A stretch of 64,000 bases of DNA from Methylocystis sp. Sn-Cys (GTDB lineage: Bacteria; Pseudomonadota; Alphaproteobacteria; Rhizobiales; Beijerinckiaceae), in NCBI RefSeq assembly GCF_016745395.1, contig NZ_JAERVJ010000001.1, positions 62,001 to 126,000 of the forward strand, read 5' to 3'. Both the position numbers and the translations under genes were made by a program. This document shows positions 17,187-25,067 of this stretch, one piece after another. Below the pieces are notes generated by a model, which ran no database searches, had not been told where the DNA came from, and saw only the letters and a program-made list of their open reading frames with translations. Numbering within the stretch: the first letter of the stretch is position 1; each line of letters starts with the position of its first letter.

Positions 17187-17921
17187 ATGGCAAACCACGC
17201 GCAGTTCGGCATCTTTCACGGAATCGCAGGATCGCTGGCGGTTCATTCCTTCGCTTTGCTCGTTCTATGGGGCGCCGTTGGACAGGCGTCCCCCGAGATA
17301 GACGATACATTGCTGGTCGAATTCAATGGCGTCGACTCCGACGTTCAGGCCGAAGAGAAACACAAGCGGCAGAATGCGGGATCTGGCGGCGCGGTCGAAG
17401 CGCAGAACGCCAAGCAGGAGAAGACGGAAGAGAAAGCCGAGAAAAAAGTTGCAGACGACGAAGCGCTTCCGGAGCGGATAAAAGACGCGGTTCCGGACAA
17501 GATAAAAAAGGAGGAGGAGCAGGTCGCAGCCGCCGCCAAGCCGAGTGCTTCCGCTCAGCAAGCCGGTCGCGACGTGGAAGGGATCGAAAACGAGCAACAT
17601 GCGCAAATCATCCAACGACGCACCGACGCCGAGATGAATGTGCTGAAAGCCTATATCCGAAACCTGTCGAAAAAGATTCAAACGAAACTTCTTTATCCGA
17701 AAGAAGCCCGGCATTCCGGTTTGCAGGGCGTGACGACTGTTTCTTTCAGGATCAAGAGGGATGGAACGATGCATCCGGATTCGCTGAAGATCGTCGCCAG
17801 CAGCGGACGAGCGGAGCTCGATATCAGCGCGCTCGATACTGTTCGCGCCTGCGCGCCATTCTCCGCTCCCCCAAAGGATGTCACGGTTACAATGGCGGTG
17901 ACTTACGCGCGCAAGCGTTGA
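17187..17921 (+). CDS. tonB: TonB-like energy transducer
   Basis: A 244-residue TonB-family protein. A single N-terminal anchor (GIAGSLAVHSFALLVLWGAV) is followed by a charged Lys/Glu-rich spacer (about residues 55-150). The C-terminal domain starts at NVLKAYIRNLSKKIQTKLLYPKEAR, followed by GVTTVSFRIKRDG and SSGRAELDISALDTVRACAPFSAPP. The spacer is Glu/Lys-rich rather than the usual Pro-rich type. The ATG at 17187 is preferred to a TTG at 17169, giving a shorter cytoplasmic tail. It closes the tpsA-tpsB-exbB-exbD-tonB cluster. No TonB-dependent receptor occurs in this window. Confidence 0.85.
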   Translation: MANHAQFGIFHGIAGSLAVHSFALLVLWGAVGQASPEIDDTLLVEFNGVDSDVQAEEKHKRQNAGSGGAVEAQNAKQEKTEEKAEKKVADDEALPERIKDAVPDKIKKEEEQVAAAAKPSASAQQAGRDVEGIENEQHAQIIQRRTDAEMNVLKAYIRNLSKKIQTKLLYPKEARHSGLQGVTTVSFRIKRDGTMHPDSLKIVASSGRAELDISALDTVRACAPFSAPPKDVTVTMAVTYARKR

Positions 17922-17929
17922 TCTGATTG

Positions 17930-18012
17930 CCTTGTCATTCGAAGGCCCGATCGGGAATCCAGAGCCCGAAAAGCGTTGGCCTGGCTTCCGGATCGCAGGC
18001 TGCGCGAGCGTC
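17930..18012. repeat. Family B repeat, degenerate copy
   Basis: Contains TTGTCATTCGAAGGCCCGAT and CGGGAATCCAGAGCCCGAAA, matching the left half of other family B copies, then a decayed GCGCGAGCGTC end. It fills most of the gap after tonB. Confidence 0.6.
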
Positions 18013-18164
18013 GAGACGATCAATGCGGGGCGCCACGCCGCGTTGGGAGGGGCCGGACTTGCGCTGCTTGCGACGAGCGACCCCTTCACGAGAAATTAAC
18101 GAATGGATTTCTGTTTAGTCTTATTTTCAGGGGAAGGCCCGGGTCAGCAATCGGAAAGGGAGCT

Positions 18165-18695
18165 ATGGCGGAGCGACGAGAGCCGGCCCCGGGCGCGACA
18201 AATTGCGTCCTCTGGATCTCCTTCTTTACCGTTCTCGCGGGCTTCTTCTGGCCGGGCGCCCTTGGCGTCGTCTCCATGGGGCTCGCATATGCCGGCGCGC
18301 TTCACCTCGCCGTGCTCGCTTATGAGGACATCGCCGGGGCGAAGTTCCACGAGACCATGAGCCCGGAGGAGTTCGAACATTATTGCGCCTGCGTCCTTCG
18401 CGAGCGGAAATGGGACGCCCGCGTCACGCAATTCAGCGGCGATCAAGGCGTCGACATCGTAGCGGAGAAGCGCGGCATGCGCATTGTGCTCCAATGCAAG
18501 AAATACGCGAAGCCGGTCGGCAATCGGGCGGTCCAAGAGATCGTCGCGGGCATCGCGCATCAAAATGCTCAAAGAGGCGTCGTCGTCACGACTAGCGGTT
18601 ATACCTCCTCCGCGCTGAAGCTGGCGGCCTCGAACCAGGTGCTGCTGCTCCACCATACGGATCTTCCCAGGATCGACAGGCTATTGGTTGGATGA
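18165..18695 (+). CDS. Membrane-anchored Mrr-type restriction endonuclease
   Basis: A 176-residue protein. Two hydrophobic segments at residues 15-55 (CVLWISFFTVLAGFFWPGAL; VSMGLAYAGALHLAVLAY) precede a restriction-endonuclease-like domain of the Mrr_cat type. Catalytic residues are visible: FEHYCACVLRERKWDA, GDQGVDIVAEK (Asp), then IVLQCKKY, the Q-x-K core. The domain closes with AVQEIVAGIAHQNAQRGVVVTT and SGYTSSALKLA. The ATG at 18165 follows AAAGGGAG. Mrr-type enzymes cut methylated or damaged DNA; tethering to the membrane suggests action on incoming DNA or during stress, which is inference. It stands alone. Confidence 0.8.
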   Translation: MAERREPAPGATNCVLWISFFTVLAGFFWPGALGVVSMGLAYAGALHLAVLAYEDIAGAKFHETMSPEEFEHYCACVLRERKWDARVTQFSGDQGVDIVAEKRGMRIVLQCKKYAKPVGNRAVQEIVAGIAHQNAQRGVVVTTSGYTSSALKLAASNQVLLLHHTDLPRIDRLLVG

Positions 18696-18811
18696 GACCC
18701 CAGATGCGCAACGCGTGCGGAACAAGAGAGACAAAATAATTATCGCGTCGCTCGACAGGAGCCGTTCACGATCTAACTGGCGGGGTCTCAAAGCGCGTGT
18801 AGGAGGCCCAA

Positions 18812-19213
18812 ATGTATTGCTCGAGATCACGGAACCTGACGGCGGCCCTTTGCGCCGCAGCCGCTGTTTCTGCCGCGCCAGCGCCGTCATCCGCCGGCGT
18901 CATGAGCGTCACCGGCAAAGACGCGATAAGCCTCTCGCAACCTGCGGAACAGATCCACTGGCGCGCATATCAACACCGGCATCACCGCTGGCATATGGGC
19001 TGGCGCTATGGCGGGCCGCGCTATCGCTACGGCATGTATCCCGGGTGGACGACGGCGCCGGCGGCGTATGGCTCGGCATATCCCGCGGGAATGTATGGGT
19101 CCGCATACCCCGGCTGTGCGACGCCCGGATATTACGGCTATGCGGGCGACGGCCTGTTCGGCCTCGGCGCTCCTGGCGGCGGCTTGTTCGGCTTGGGCCT
19201 CGGCCCGCTTTGA
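18812..19213 (+). CDS. Small exported Gly/Tyr-rich protein
   Basis: A 133-residue protein with a signal-like N-terminus (LTAALCAAAAVSAAPAPSSAG). A His/Trp/Arg-rich segment follows (IHWRAYQHRHHRWHMGWRYG), then a Tyr/Gly/Ala repeat region and a glycine-rich tail (GLFGLGAPGGGLFGLGLGPL). TAGGAGG lies six bases before the ATG, a strong ribosome binding site. No family is recognised. The His-rich patch could bind metal, but nothing else supports this. Confidence 0.65.
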   Translation: MYCSRSRNLTAALCAAAAVSAAPAPSSAGVMSVTGKDAISLSQPAEQIHWRAYQHRHHRWHMGWRYGGPRYRYGMYPGWTTAPAAYGSAYPAGMYGSAYPGCATPGYYGYAGDGLFGLGAPGGGLFGLGLGPL

Positions 19214-19243
19214 GCGACGCCTGACGCAAGCGCGCGCTCCGTC

Positions 19244-19408
19244 TTATGAGATCCACCTGATGGGTTCGGCGGCATTCCCGACGCTCGCAAAGCGAGCGAT
19301 CGGGAATCCAGAGCAAAACCGGCGCTTTTGCGGCTCTGGATTCCCGGTCGGGCTTTCAGCCCGCCGGGAATGACAAGTCCCCATCGAGCTGTTCAAATGG
19401 AAATGGGT
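19244..19408. repeat. Family B repeat, near-complete copy
   Basis: The best-preserved copy apart from 62990-63135. It is a long inverted repeat built from GTTCGGCGGCATTCCCGACG, CTCGCAAAGCGAGCGATCGG, GAATCCAGAGC, its complement GCTCTGGATTCC, and CGGGCTTTCAGCCCGCCGGG. It ends with the CTGTTCAAATGGAAATGG tail. Confidence 0.85.
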
Positions 19409-19428
19409 CAGACATAAACGCCCCGCCG

Positions 19429-20145
19429 TCAAATCGAGTCGGGGCGTTCGACGCGACGCCCGAACTCCCGCCGCGAGAAGAGAAGCTCCGGAAGCTCGCC
19501 GAACTCGCGCGCGAGACGCCGGAACGCGAGATAGGGCAGCAGCGCCAGAAACATCAACACGGCGGTGGCGGCGGCTTGGGCAATGGCGCCGCCGGCAATT
19601 TCGCCCAGTGGCGCTTTTGCGCCGCGTGCGTGAAGATAGCCCACGATCAACCCTTCCGCGACGGACAACAGAAAAAGCGCGAGAGCGAAATAAAGCGCCT
19701 TTTTCGCCGTCCAGGCCAGGAGCGTCTCGCCGATGGCGTCGCGCTGTGCGGAATTCAGCGTCAGCATCAATTTGCCGAGGATCAACGCCTTTGCCACGGC
19801 GACGCCAAAGGCCGCGAATTCTATCCCCCCACCGCGCAAAACGGTCGCCCTATAAATCAAGACCGCGCAAAACCAGACCAGCAGATAGCCGGATATGGCC
19901 AGATAGGAAATCAGCTCGGGGTGGGAGCGCCACGCGCGGCTCGCTGGCGCCTTGCCGCCGCCTTGCCCAGCGCCCTGCGCTGTCGCCGCGAATTGCGGCA
20001 GGCCGCGCGCGTCGGTCCATTCGGGCATGCCGGGCGCCCAGACGAGAAGCGGCCGTTTCCCCTTGCCGAGGCGTGCGGCAATTTCCCTTGCGCCGACCGG
20101 CCCGAAGGTTTCGCCGCCTTCCGCATAATACCAAATGTCCGCCAT
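19429..20145 (-). CDS. GYF_2-domain membrane protein
   Basis: A 238-residue protein. The N-terminal 50 residues form a GYF_2-type module (IWYYAEGGETFGPVGAREIAARLGKG, PEWTDARGLPQF), usually a peptide-binding domain. After a Gly/Ala linker come four or so membrane helices: ELISYLAISGYLLVWFCAVL, GIEFAAFGVAVAKALILGKL, ALYFALALFLLSVAEGLIVG and AATAVLMFLALLPYLA. A perfect 9-bp inverted repeat (19417-19425 with 19440-19448) straddles the stop codon and may end transcription, though no T-run follows. Function unknown; it is alone in its orientation group with the next gene. Confidence 0.75.
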   Translation of the reverse strand: MADIWYYAEGGETFGPVGAREIAARLGKGKRPLLVWAPGMPEWTDARGLPQFAATAQGAGQGGGKAPASRAWRSHPELISYLAISGYLLVWFCAVLIYRATVLRGGGIEFAAFGVAVAKALILGKLMLTLNSAQRDAIGETLLAWTAKKALYFALALFLLSVAEGLIVGYLHARGAKAPLGEIAGGAIAQAAATAVLMFLALLPYLAFRRLAREFGELPELLFSRREFGRRVERPDSI

Positions 20146-20211
20146 ACGCCGCCTCGCCGCTTTTGCTCGTCACCTATCTAGCGACAAGGCCACGGTCGAC
20201 CACAAATGCGG

Positions 20212-20901
20212 CTAATCTTTTGGCGTTGCCCCAGCCTGCGGGGGAAAATCCAAAATCCCGCTGGTGTAGGTCTCGTGGACTTCGGAGAAGGGCTTCTGAT
20301 CCTGCCCGTATAGGACCGCCGTGTGTTCGAAGATGTCGCGGGGCAGCGGCAGCGCACCCTCCTCAGATTGGGCGCTCTGCGGCGCCAGTTCCCAGCCCTC
20401 GGGCAAGGGCGACCAGCGCATCTTCATGTCGATCGTGCGGCGAAAAGGCTGCAAAGGCGCGACAGCCTTTCCAAAGGGCGTATCCGTCGTCTCGAGCGTC
20501 CTGTTCATGTCCTGGGACAGACGGCCAGGCACATACCAATTATCCGCGTCCGAGAGCACATGGGCGCCGCAGCTCAATTGAACGCGCCGGTATTTGACCG
20601 GCTCCGACAGATCGACGCGCAGCCGCTGGCGCGTCTCGTCGCTCGGCGGCTTGTCGGCGCCAGAGACGCGTGTCGCGACGATTTTGGGCTCGAGGGCCAT
20701 TTTGTGGTCCGCGCACCATCTCTCCAGGGTCATTGTGGCGCTGCGGCTCGCGAGCAAGGAGGCGTTCAGCGTCTGGATCAGGGCGAGAACCTCGACGCGC
20801 GATAAAAAGCCCTCGGGCCAGCGCTGCTCGGCCCCGGCGACTGGGCTAACAAGGAGCGCCGCGGCCAGCGCCATCGATCTTAAAAAAATACGTTCCGCCA
20901 T
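20212..20901 (-). CDS. Exported protein of unknown function
   Basis: A 229-residue protein with a signal peptide (IFLRSMALAAALLVSPVAGA). The mature part contains RVEVLALIQTLNASLLASRSA, ERWCADHKM, VQLSCGAHVLSDADNWYVPG and TLETTDTPFGKAVAPLQPFR, then KMRWSPLPEGWEL. Two cysteines could form a disulfide. The segment around TDTPFGKAV is reminiscent of the chorismate-lyase fold, but I have no firm basis for an enzymatic call. It is a conserved-looking stand-alone gene; its start lies 87 bases before the stop of the leftward gene at 20988-21503. Confidence 0.6.
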   Translation of the reverse strand: MAERIFLRSMALAAALLVSPVAGAEQRWPEGFLSRVEVLALIQTLNASLLASRSATMTLERWCADHKMALEPKIVATRVSGADKPPSDETRQRLRVDLSEPVKYRRVQLSCGAHVLSDADNWYVPGRLSQDMNRTLETTDTPFGKAVAPLQPFRRTIDMKMRWSPLPEGWELAPQSAQSEEGALPLPRDIFEHTAVLYGQDQKPFSEVHETYTSGILDFPPQAGATPKD

Positions 20902-20987
20902 CCATCCGCCCTTCTTTGTCGTCGGGCGAATTTTAAAGCCGATCGCGGAAAAAGTTGACCTGCCTTATGCAGGAGATCGAAAGGCGC

Positions 20988-21503
20988 TCATCCTGCGCCT
21001 TGGGCGGTCGCATCCAACCCCAGCGAGGCGGAGAGTTCCGCGAGCGTGGATTTCTCCTTTTCGCTCATCCTGATGCCGCCAAAGCCGAGGAAAGTGTCTT
21101 CGAGACCCGCTTCCGCCACCACGCGCGCGATCTTGATCAGCCACTCCTTGAAAGGCCGCGCATGCTCGCCAGCCTTCGCGTCGAGTATCGCCCTCGTATC
21201 CTTCAAGGCGTCGAGCGCACGGTGCTTTATATCTTCGAGCGCTGCGCCTTGCGCGACCGTGCGCACCCCTTCGCGCGCGTCGGCGCGGCCGTTCGCGGTC
21301 AAAAGCTCCTCGGCGACCGCCTTTATCAGCTCGTCACCCGGCTGCGTTCTTGCCTCGGCGAGAGAGCGCGCGGCGGCGAATGCCTCCTGGAGCAAGCCGA
21401 CAAAGCCGCTGGGGTCGGCCGCGCTGACCGCGTAGCCTGCGAGCAAGGGAGCCTGCACCAGCTTTTTCCATTCGACAGGCGCGAAATCCGACTTGCTCGT
21501 CAT
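20988..21503 (-). CDS. Soluble helical protein of unknown function
   Basis: A 171-residue cytoplasmic protein, probably all-helical: APVEWKKLVQAPLLAGYAVS, GFVGLLQEAFAAARSLAEAR, ELIKAVAEELLTANGRADA, LEDIKHRALDALKDTRAIL and EWLIKIARVVAEAG. The end EDTFLGFGGIRMSEKEKSTL looks structured. No family recognised. The ATG at 21503 (MTSKSDFAP) is preferred because GGAG lies eight bases upstream. A second ATG at 21551 would add residues translated from a tandem 18-bp repeat. Confidence 0.65.
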   Translation of the reverse strand: MTSKSDFAPVEWKKLVQAPLLAGYAVSAADPSGFVGLLQEAFAAARSLAEARTQPGDELIKAVAEELLTANGRADAREGVRTVAQGAALEDIKHRALDALKDTRAILDAKAGEHARPFKEWLIKIARVVAEAGLEDTFLGFGGIRMSEKEKSTLAELSASLGLDATAQGAG

Positions 21504-21504
21504 T

Positions 21505-21540
21505 GGCCTTGCTCCGCTCTTCGGCCTTGCTCCGCTCTTC
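21505..21540. repeat. Perfect tandem duplication of 18 bp at a gene start
   Basis: Two identical units of GGCCTTGCTCCGCTCTTC (21505-21522 and 21523-21540) sit directly upstream of the ATG at 21503. On the minus strand each unit carries the GGAGCAAGG that acts as ribosome binding site. Confidence 0.85.
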
Positions 21541-21617
21541 GCTTCTCGCAAGATAGAACGCGGGCCTCGGGCGACAATCGCGCTTTCAAGCGAAACAGGT
21601 CGTGAAGCGGCCTTCTG

Positions 21618-21800
21618 CTATTGGCGCGCGACAGTCAAGCCAGCGTCGCGCGCAGGCGACGCCGATCCCTGCGCCTTAAGCTTCCCCGACTCCGCCCGAT
21701 GGATTGCCGGCACTTCCATGAGCATCAGCGTGGCTCCGGCCGCAAGCGAGGCGAAGAGTATCGACAGGATGATGGCGTTGGAAATCTGAGGGCGGATCAT
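21618..21800 (-). CDS. Possible small membrane protein
   Basis: A 60-residue frame with one N-terminal hydrophobic helix (NAIILSILFASLAAGATLML) followed by a hydrophilic tail. GAGGA abuts the ATG with no spacer, which is poor for initiation. The amino-acid pattern is membrane-like and not a shadow of a larger gene, so I list it with modest confidence. No family recognised. Confidence 0.4.
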   Translation of the reverse strand: MIRPQISNAIILSILFASLAAGATLMLMEVPAIHRAESGKLKAQGSASPARDAGLTVARQ

Positions 21801-22061
21801 TCCTCAGATTTGAGCGAGAGACGCGCCACTTGCAATCGACCACTTTGACGCACCCTCGCGCCGCCGTCTCGAAGATCGTTTTTCAGGCTTGCATCCATGC
21901 GTAGAAGCTCGATGCGCGAGCTTCGTCAGGGTGGCGCCATCGAAAGCGCCGTCGCGTGGTTCTTTCCCTCCATCGGCTTTACCCAGAAAATGCCTCAACC
22001 GTCTGGCACGAAATAAGCACACAGCACGAAGCGCCGCGAAGCGACGTAAGGGAGAATCCCC

Positions 22062-22274
22062 ATGGTCCGCAAGGTTGGGGCCGACGACCCCATCATGGTC
22101 GTCTCTGAAAACGCGCGCGCCCGCAAGCCCGCGCCTTTGCGACAATATCCGCAAGCCGTTGTGGTCTCTGCATTTGCGTCGGACAGACGCGCCGGCTGGA
22201 GCAACCCGAGACGCTCGAATCGTCTGATCGATCTCGAGCGGCGTGCAAGATTCGCAAGTATCGAAAGCGTTTAA
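22062..22274 (+). CDS. Possible small basic protein
   Basis: A 70-residue frame (MVRKVGADDPIMVVSENAR, ending ARFASIESV), preceded by AAGGGAG at good spacing. It is the only plausible gene in the otherwise empty stretch 21801-22343. Composition is basic with no recognised domain. Codon usage is not decisive, so it may be non-coding. Confidence 0.3.
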   Translation: MVRKVGADDPIMVVSENARARKPAPLRQYPQAVVVSAFASDRRAGWSNPRRSNRLIDLERRARFASIESV

Positions 22275-22343
22275 AATGCGCACATGCGGCGCCGAAACGC
22301 AAAGCAGGCTGCGCAGGTATGCGTCACAGAGACCACGAGCACG

Positions 22344-23132
22344 TCACACATCGAGATCGCGATAGACCGCCACCTCGCGTTCGCGCGCGATGCGCGCGTC
22401 TTCCCCCGCCCGCACGCCCCGCCACACGTCGAACATCATGATAAGGGTCGTGAGGAGCCCGGTCGTCTTGCCGATAATGAAGCCGAATGGGAAAATAATG
22501 CGCTCTGGCGCCAGAATGAACTGCGCGCCAAGGAAGATCGTTGCAGCGTCCAGGAAATAGGCGGGCCGGTAGAGCGATTTCTCCTTCCAGGCGCTACGCG
22601 CGTAATGGCGAGAATGCTTTTTCACGGCCTTGTTGTAATGCGGATTCGAGAAGAGGCCCCAGAAACGCCGCTTTGGCGGCAACGCATTCGGCCCCGCGAT
22701 GAGCGCCTTCAGCAGCGACTTGATCTCGAAATGCGCAACGGCGACGAGCAGGACATTTGTGGCGACGAGCGCGGCCTTCAACTGCGGGGCTGAAATGTAA
22801 AGCTGCGCCCCGATGTCGACGAAGAAAAGCTGCGTCGCCGCATTCAGCACGAAAGCCGAGCGATGGAAGGCGGCGCGATTGATGCTCTGAATCTTCTCGT
22901 CGAAGAAGGCGAGGCCCGGCTTGCTCCTGACGAGAATATGCAGCGTCAGCCGCTCCTCCTCGTCGAGCGCCCAGCGCTTGCCGAGCTCATCGATCGTCTC
23001 CCCCGGCGAGCCGCCCTTGGGGATTTTGAAGGTGACCTTCGCGACAAAGGCCGACAGGCGGGACAGAAAGCCCCGCGCCGCCGCGTAATGCGACGTCACT
23101 GCGCCAAGAAGCTTCTCGGGTTCGGACGCCAT
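22344..23132 (-). CDS. Membrane protein of unknown function
   Basis: A 262-residue protein. An N-terminal soluble part (residues 1-75) is followed by hydrophobic segments FHRSAFVLNAATQLFFVDIG, LKAALVATNVLLVAVAHFEI, YFLDAATIFLGAQFILAP and GFIIGKTTGLLTTLIMMFDV. The loop between the middle pairs is basic (NKAVKKHSRHYARSAWKEKS). It begins MASEPEKLLGAVTSHYAAARG. No family recognised. It is 103 bases downstream of dps in the same direction, so partial cotranscription under stress control is possible but unproven. Confidence 0.7.
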   Translation of the reverse strand: MASEPEKLLGAVTSHYAAARGFLSRLSAFVAKVTFKIPKGGSPGETIDELGKRWALDEEERLTLHILVRSKPGLAFFDEKIQSINRAAFHRSAFVLNAATQLFFVDIGAQLYISAPQLKAALVATNVLLVAVAHFEIKSLLKALIAGPNALPPKRRFWGLFSNPHYNKAVKKHSRHYARSAWKEKSLYRPAYFLDAATIFLGAQFILAPERIIFPFGFIIGKTTGLLTTLIMMFDVWRGVRAGEDARIAREREVAVYRDLDV

Positions 23133-23235
23133 CTTGTCCTTTCCAGCGCGGCGGAGCGCAGCCGAGGCCGGATGCGCAAATCGCTGGAAATTTATGCGGC
23201 TTCACAGGTCTTCCGCAAGAGAGGATCGGCCCGGC

Positions 23236-23772
23236 TCAGTGTCCGCCGGAGTCGGCCGCCCGCGCCGCCTCGAACAGGAACCACGTCCGCTTTTCGGTCT
23301 CGTCGAGATATTGCTCGATCAGGCTAGAGGTCGCGACATCGTCCCAATCGTCGCAGACGCCATGCGCTTCGCGCATCGATTTGGCGATGGAGATGTTATC
23401 GTTCATGAGCTCGACGAGCATCTCGTAAGGGGAGACGAAATCCTTCTGATTTTCGTGCAAGGACGCGAGTTCGAGAATCTGCCCGAGGGATTTGAGCGTG
23501 GGCTGGCCGAGCTTGCGCACGCGCTCCGCCAAAGGGTCGATCGACTCCAATATTTGTTCGCTCTGCTCATCGAGCATCTCGTGAAAGTCGCGAAAATTCG
23601 GCCCGCTGACGTGCCAGTGGAAGTTCTTGGTCTTCACATAGAGCACATAGGCGTCCGCCACGAGGCGGTTGATGCTGTCGGCGAGCGTGGCCGTCGCTTC
23701 CGGCGAAAGGTCGCTTGGCGTGTTGAGGGCCGCCCGTTCGGTGTCGCGGCTCTCGGGAATATTCATGGTCAT
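23236..23772 (-). CDS. dps: Dps family ferritin-like DNA protection protein
   Basis: A 178-residue Dps that oxidises Fe(II) with peroxide, stores iron and shields DNA under stress. Typical motifs are visible: LVADAYVLYVKTKNFHWHVS, GPNFRDFHEMLDEQ (inter-subunit ferroxidase residues) and the C-terminal EKRTWFLFEA. The start at 23772 has GGAGG five bases upstream. A perfect EcfG-type promoter (GGAAC-N16-CGTT, 23812-23836) lies about 40 bases upstream, placing dps in the general stress regulon beside phyR. Confidence 0.95.
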   Translation of the reverse strand: MTMNIPESRDTERAALNTPSDLSPEATATLADSINRLVADAYVLYVKTKNFHWHVSGPNFRDFHEMLDEQSEQILESIDPLAERVRKLGQPTLKSLGQILELASLHENQKDFVSPYEMLVELMNDNISIAKSMREAHGVCDDWDDVATSSLIEQYLDETEKRTWFLFEAARAADSGGH

Positions 23773-23811
23773 TGCGGCCTCCTTCGAGCGGGCCTCCAGC
23801 GTTACGCGACG

Positions 23812-23836
23812 AACGCGCGCTCGCCTTCATTGTTCC
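23812..23836 (-). promoter_or_regulatory. EcfG-dependent promoter of dps
   Basis: Read on the minus strand it is GGAAC, 16 bases, then CGTT, the exact consensus for alphaproteobacterial general stress sigma factors. It lies between the phyR stop and the dps start. Confidence 0.85.
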
Positions 23837-23851
23837 AGCCGCAGCCGCGCC

Positions 23852-24640
23852 TTAAGCGACGCGACTGGCCTTTCGCTGGAAGAACAGCGCCTGGCTGATC
23901 GTCGCCTTCACCGTATCCACCTTATAAGGCTTGCTGATGAGGAAGGCGGGCTCGGGCCGCTCGCCCGTCAACAGCCGCTCGGGGAAAGCGGTGATGAAGA
24001 TCACCGGGCAGTCGAAGCTTTGCAGCAATTCGTTCACCGCATTGAGGCCGGAGCTGCCGTCGGCGAGCTGAATATCCGCAAGGATCAGGCCCGGGTGACG
24101 TCCCTTCGCGAGCTCGACCGCTTCCTTGTGCGTGCGGGCGATGCCGATCACGTGATGCCCCAGATCGCGTGCGATGAATTCGATGTCCTGCGCAATCAGC
24201 GCCTCGTCCTCGATGATGAGCACGTCGGTGGCGACCCGCTCGGCGATCTCGCGCCCGGCTTGCGCGATCAACGCCTCGACTTCCTCTGGCGTGACCGACA
24301 TGATGTCGGCGACGTCCTCGGTTGAAAATCCCTCGACCGTACGGAGCAAAAAAGCCTGGCGTGAGCGTGGCGTCAGCAGGCTGACGTTACGCTGCGCTGC
24401 GGAAATATCGTCCTCGGGACGGTCCTCGACATTCAAGGCGATCGACGACCAGCTCCTCATGAAAAGATGATAGAGCCCAACCTTCGCCGACATGTTGGAG
24501 GGGAAGGAATCGATGTCCGCAACGAGCGCTTCGAGCGTCGCGACGACATAAGCGTCGCCGCTTTTTTGCGACCCGCACAAAGCGCGCGCGAAGCGACGCA
24601 GATAGGGAAGATGCGGAGCGATCTCGCGTGAGATGTTCAT
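23852..24640 (-). CDS. phyR: PhyR stress response regulator
   Basis: A 262-residue hybrid regulator. An N-terminal sigma-like domain (residues 1-135: HLPYLRRFARALCGSQKSG, TPRSRQAFLLRTVEGFSTEDVADIM) is fused to a C-terminal receiver (140-262). The receiver has VLIIEDEALIAQD, phospho-acceptor Asp in LILADIQLADG, ITAFPE and the ISKPYK lysine. When phosphorylated, PhyR binds NepR through its sigma mimic and frees EcfG. It is divergent from nepR-ecfG, the standard arrangement. No EcfG-type promoter is visible directly upstream on this strand. Confidence 0.95.
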   Translation of the reverse strand: MNISREIAPHLPYLRRFARALCGSQKSGDAYVVATLEALVADIDSFPSNMSAKVGLYHLFMRSWSSIALNVEDRPEDDISAAQRNVSLLTPRSRQAFLLRTVEGFSTEDVADIMSVTPEEVEALIAQAGREIAERVATDVLIIEDEALIAQDIEFIARDLGHHVIGIARTHKEAVELAKGRHPGLILADIQLADGSSGLNAVNELLQSFDCPVIFITAFPERLLTGERPEPAFLISKPYKVDTVKATISQALFFQRKASRVA

Positions 24641-24724
24641 GACGACACCTTGCGGTCTTGTGAGAGGCTGTCAGCGCGGTTGAGCATTACGTCGCGTCGA
24701 ACTAGAAATCCACAACTTCCATCC

Positions 24725-24749
24725 GGAACGAATGCGCCGTCCCCGGGTT
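24725..24749 (+). promoter_or_regulatory. Candidate EcfG promoter of nepR-ecfG
   Basis: GGAAC at 24725-24729, a 16-base spacer, then GGTT at 24746-24749, about 75 bases before nepR. It fits autoregulation by EcfG, with one mismatch in the -10 element. Confidence 0.7.
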
Positions 24750-24824
24750 GCCTAAATAGGCGCCTGAAGCGAGGGCGCTTCGCCAAAGCCTCCACCAGTT
24801 GGGCGAGCGATCTCGGGACGATAG

Positions 24825-25067
24825 ATGACGCAGGGCAACGAAAAAGAGGAGAGAAAGACCTTGGCGCCACAGGAGACGGCCGACCTGGGTCAGGTTGACG
24901 GCGACCAGGTCGACGGCGTGGAGACGGCCTTTCTTGAGCCTCATATCCAGGATCAATTGGGGCGTGTGCTGCGCTCATTCTGCGACGACCTGATCCACCA
25001 GCCAATTCCGGACAAATTCGTCATGCTGCTCGCCCAGCTCGAAGCCATACAGCGCGAGAAGAAATGA
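24825..25067 (+). CDS. nepR: NepR anti-sigma factor
   Basis: An 80-residue anti-sigma factor that holds EcfG inactive until PhyR-P displaces it. The conserved core is at the C-terminal half: IQDQLGRVLRSFCDDLIHQP, then IPDKFVMLLAQLE. The N-terminal 35 residues are acidic and variable, as usual. The stop overlaps the ecfG start (ATGA), giving translational coupling. Confidence 0.9.
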   Translation: MTQGNEKEERKTLAPQETADLGQVDGDQVDGVETAFLEPHIQDQLGRVLRSFCDDLIHQPIPDKFVMLLAQLEAIQREKK

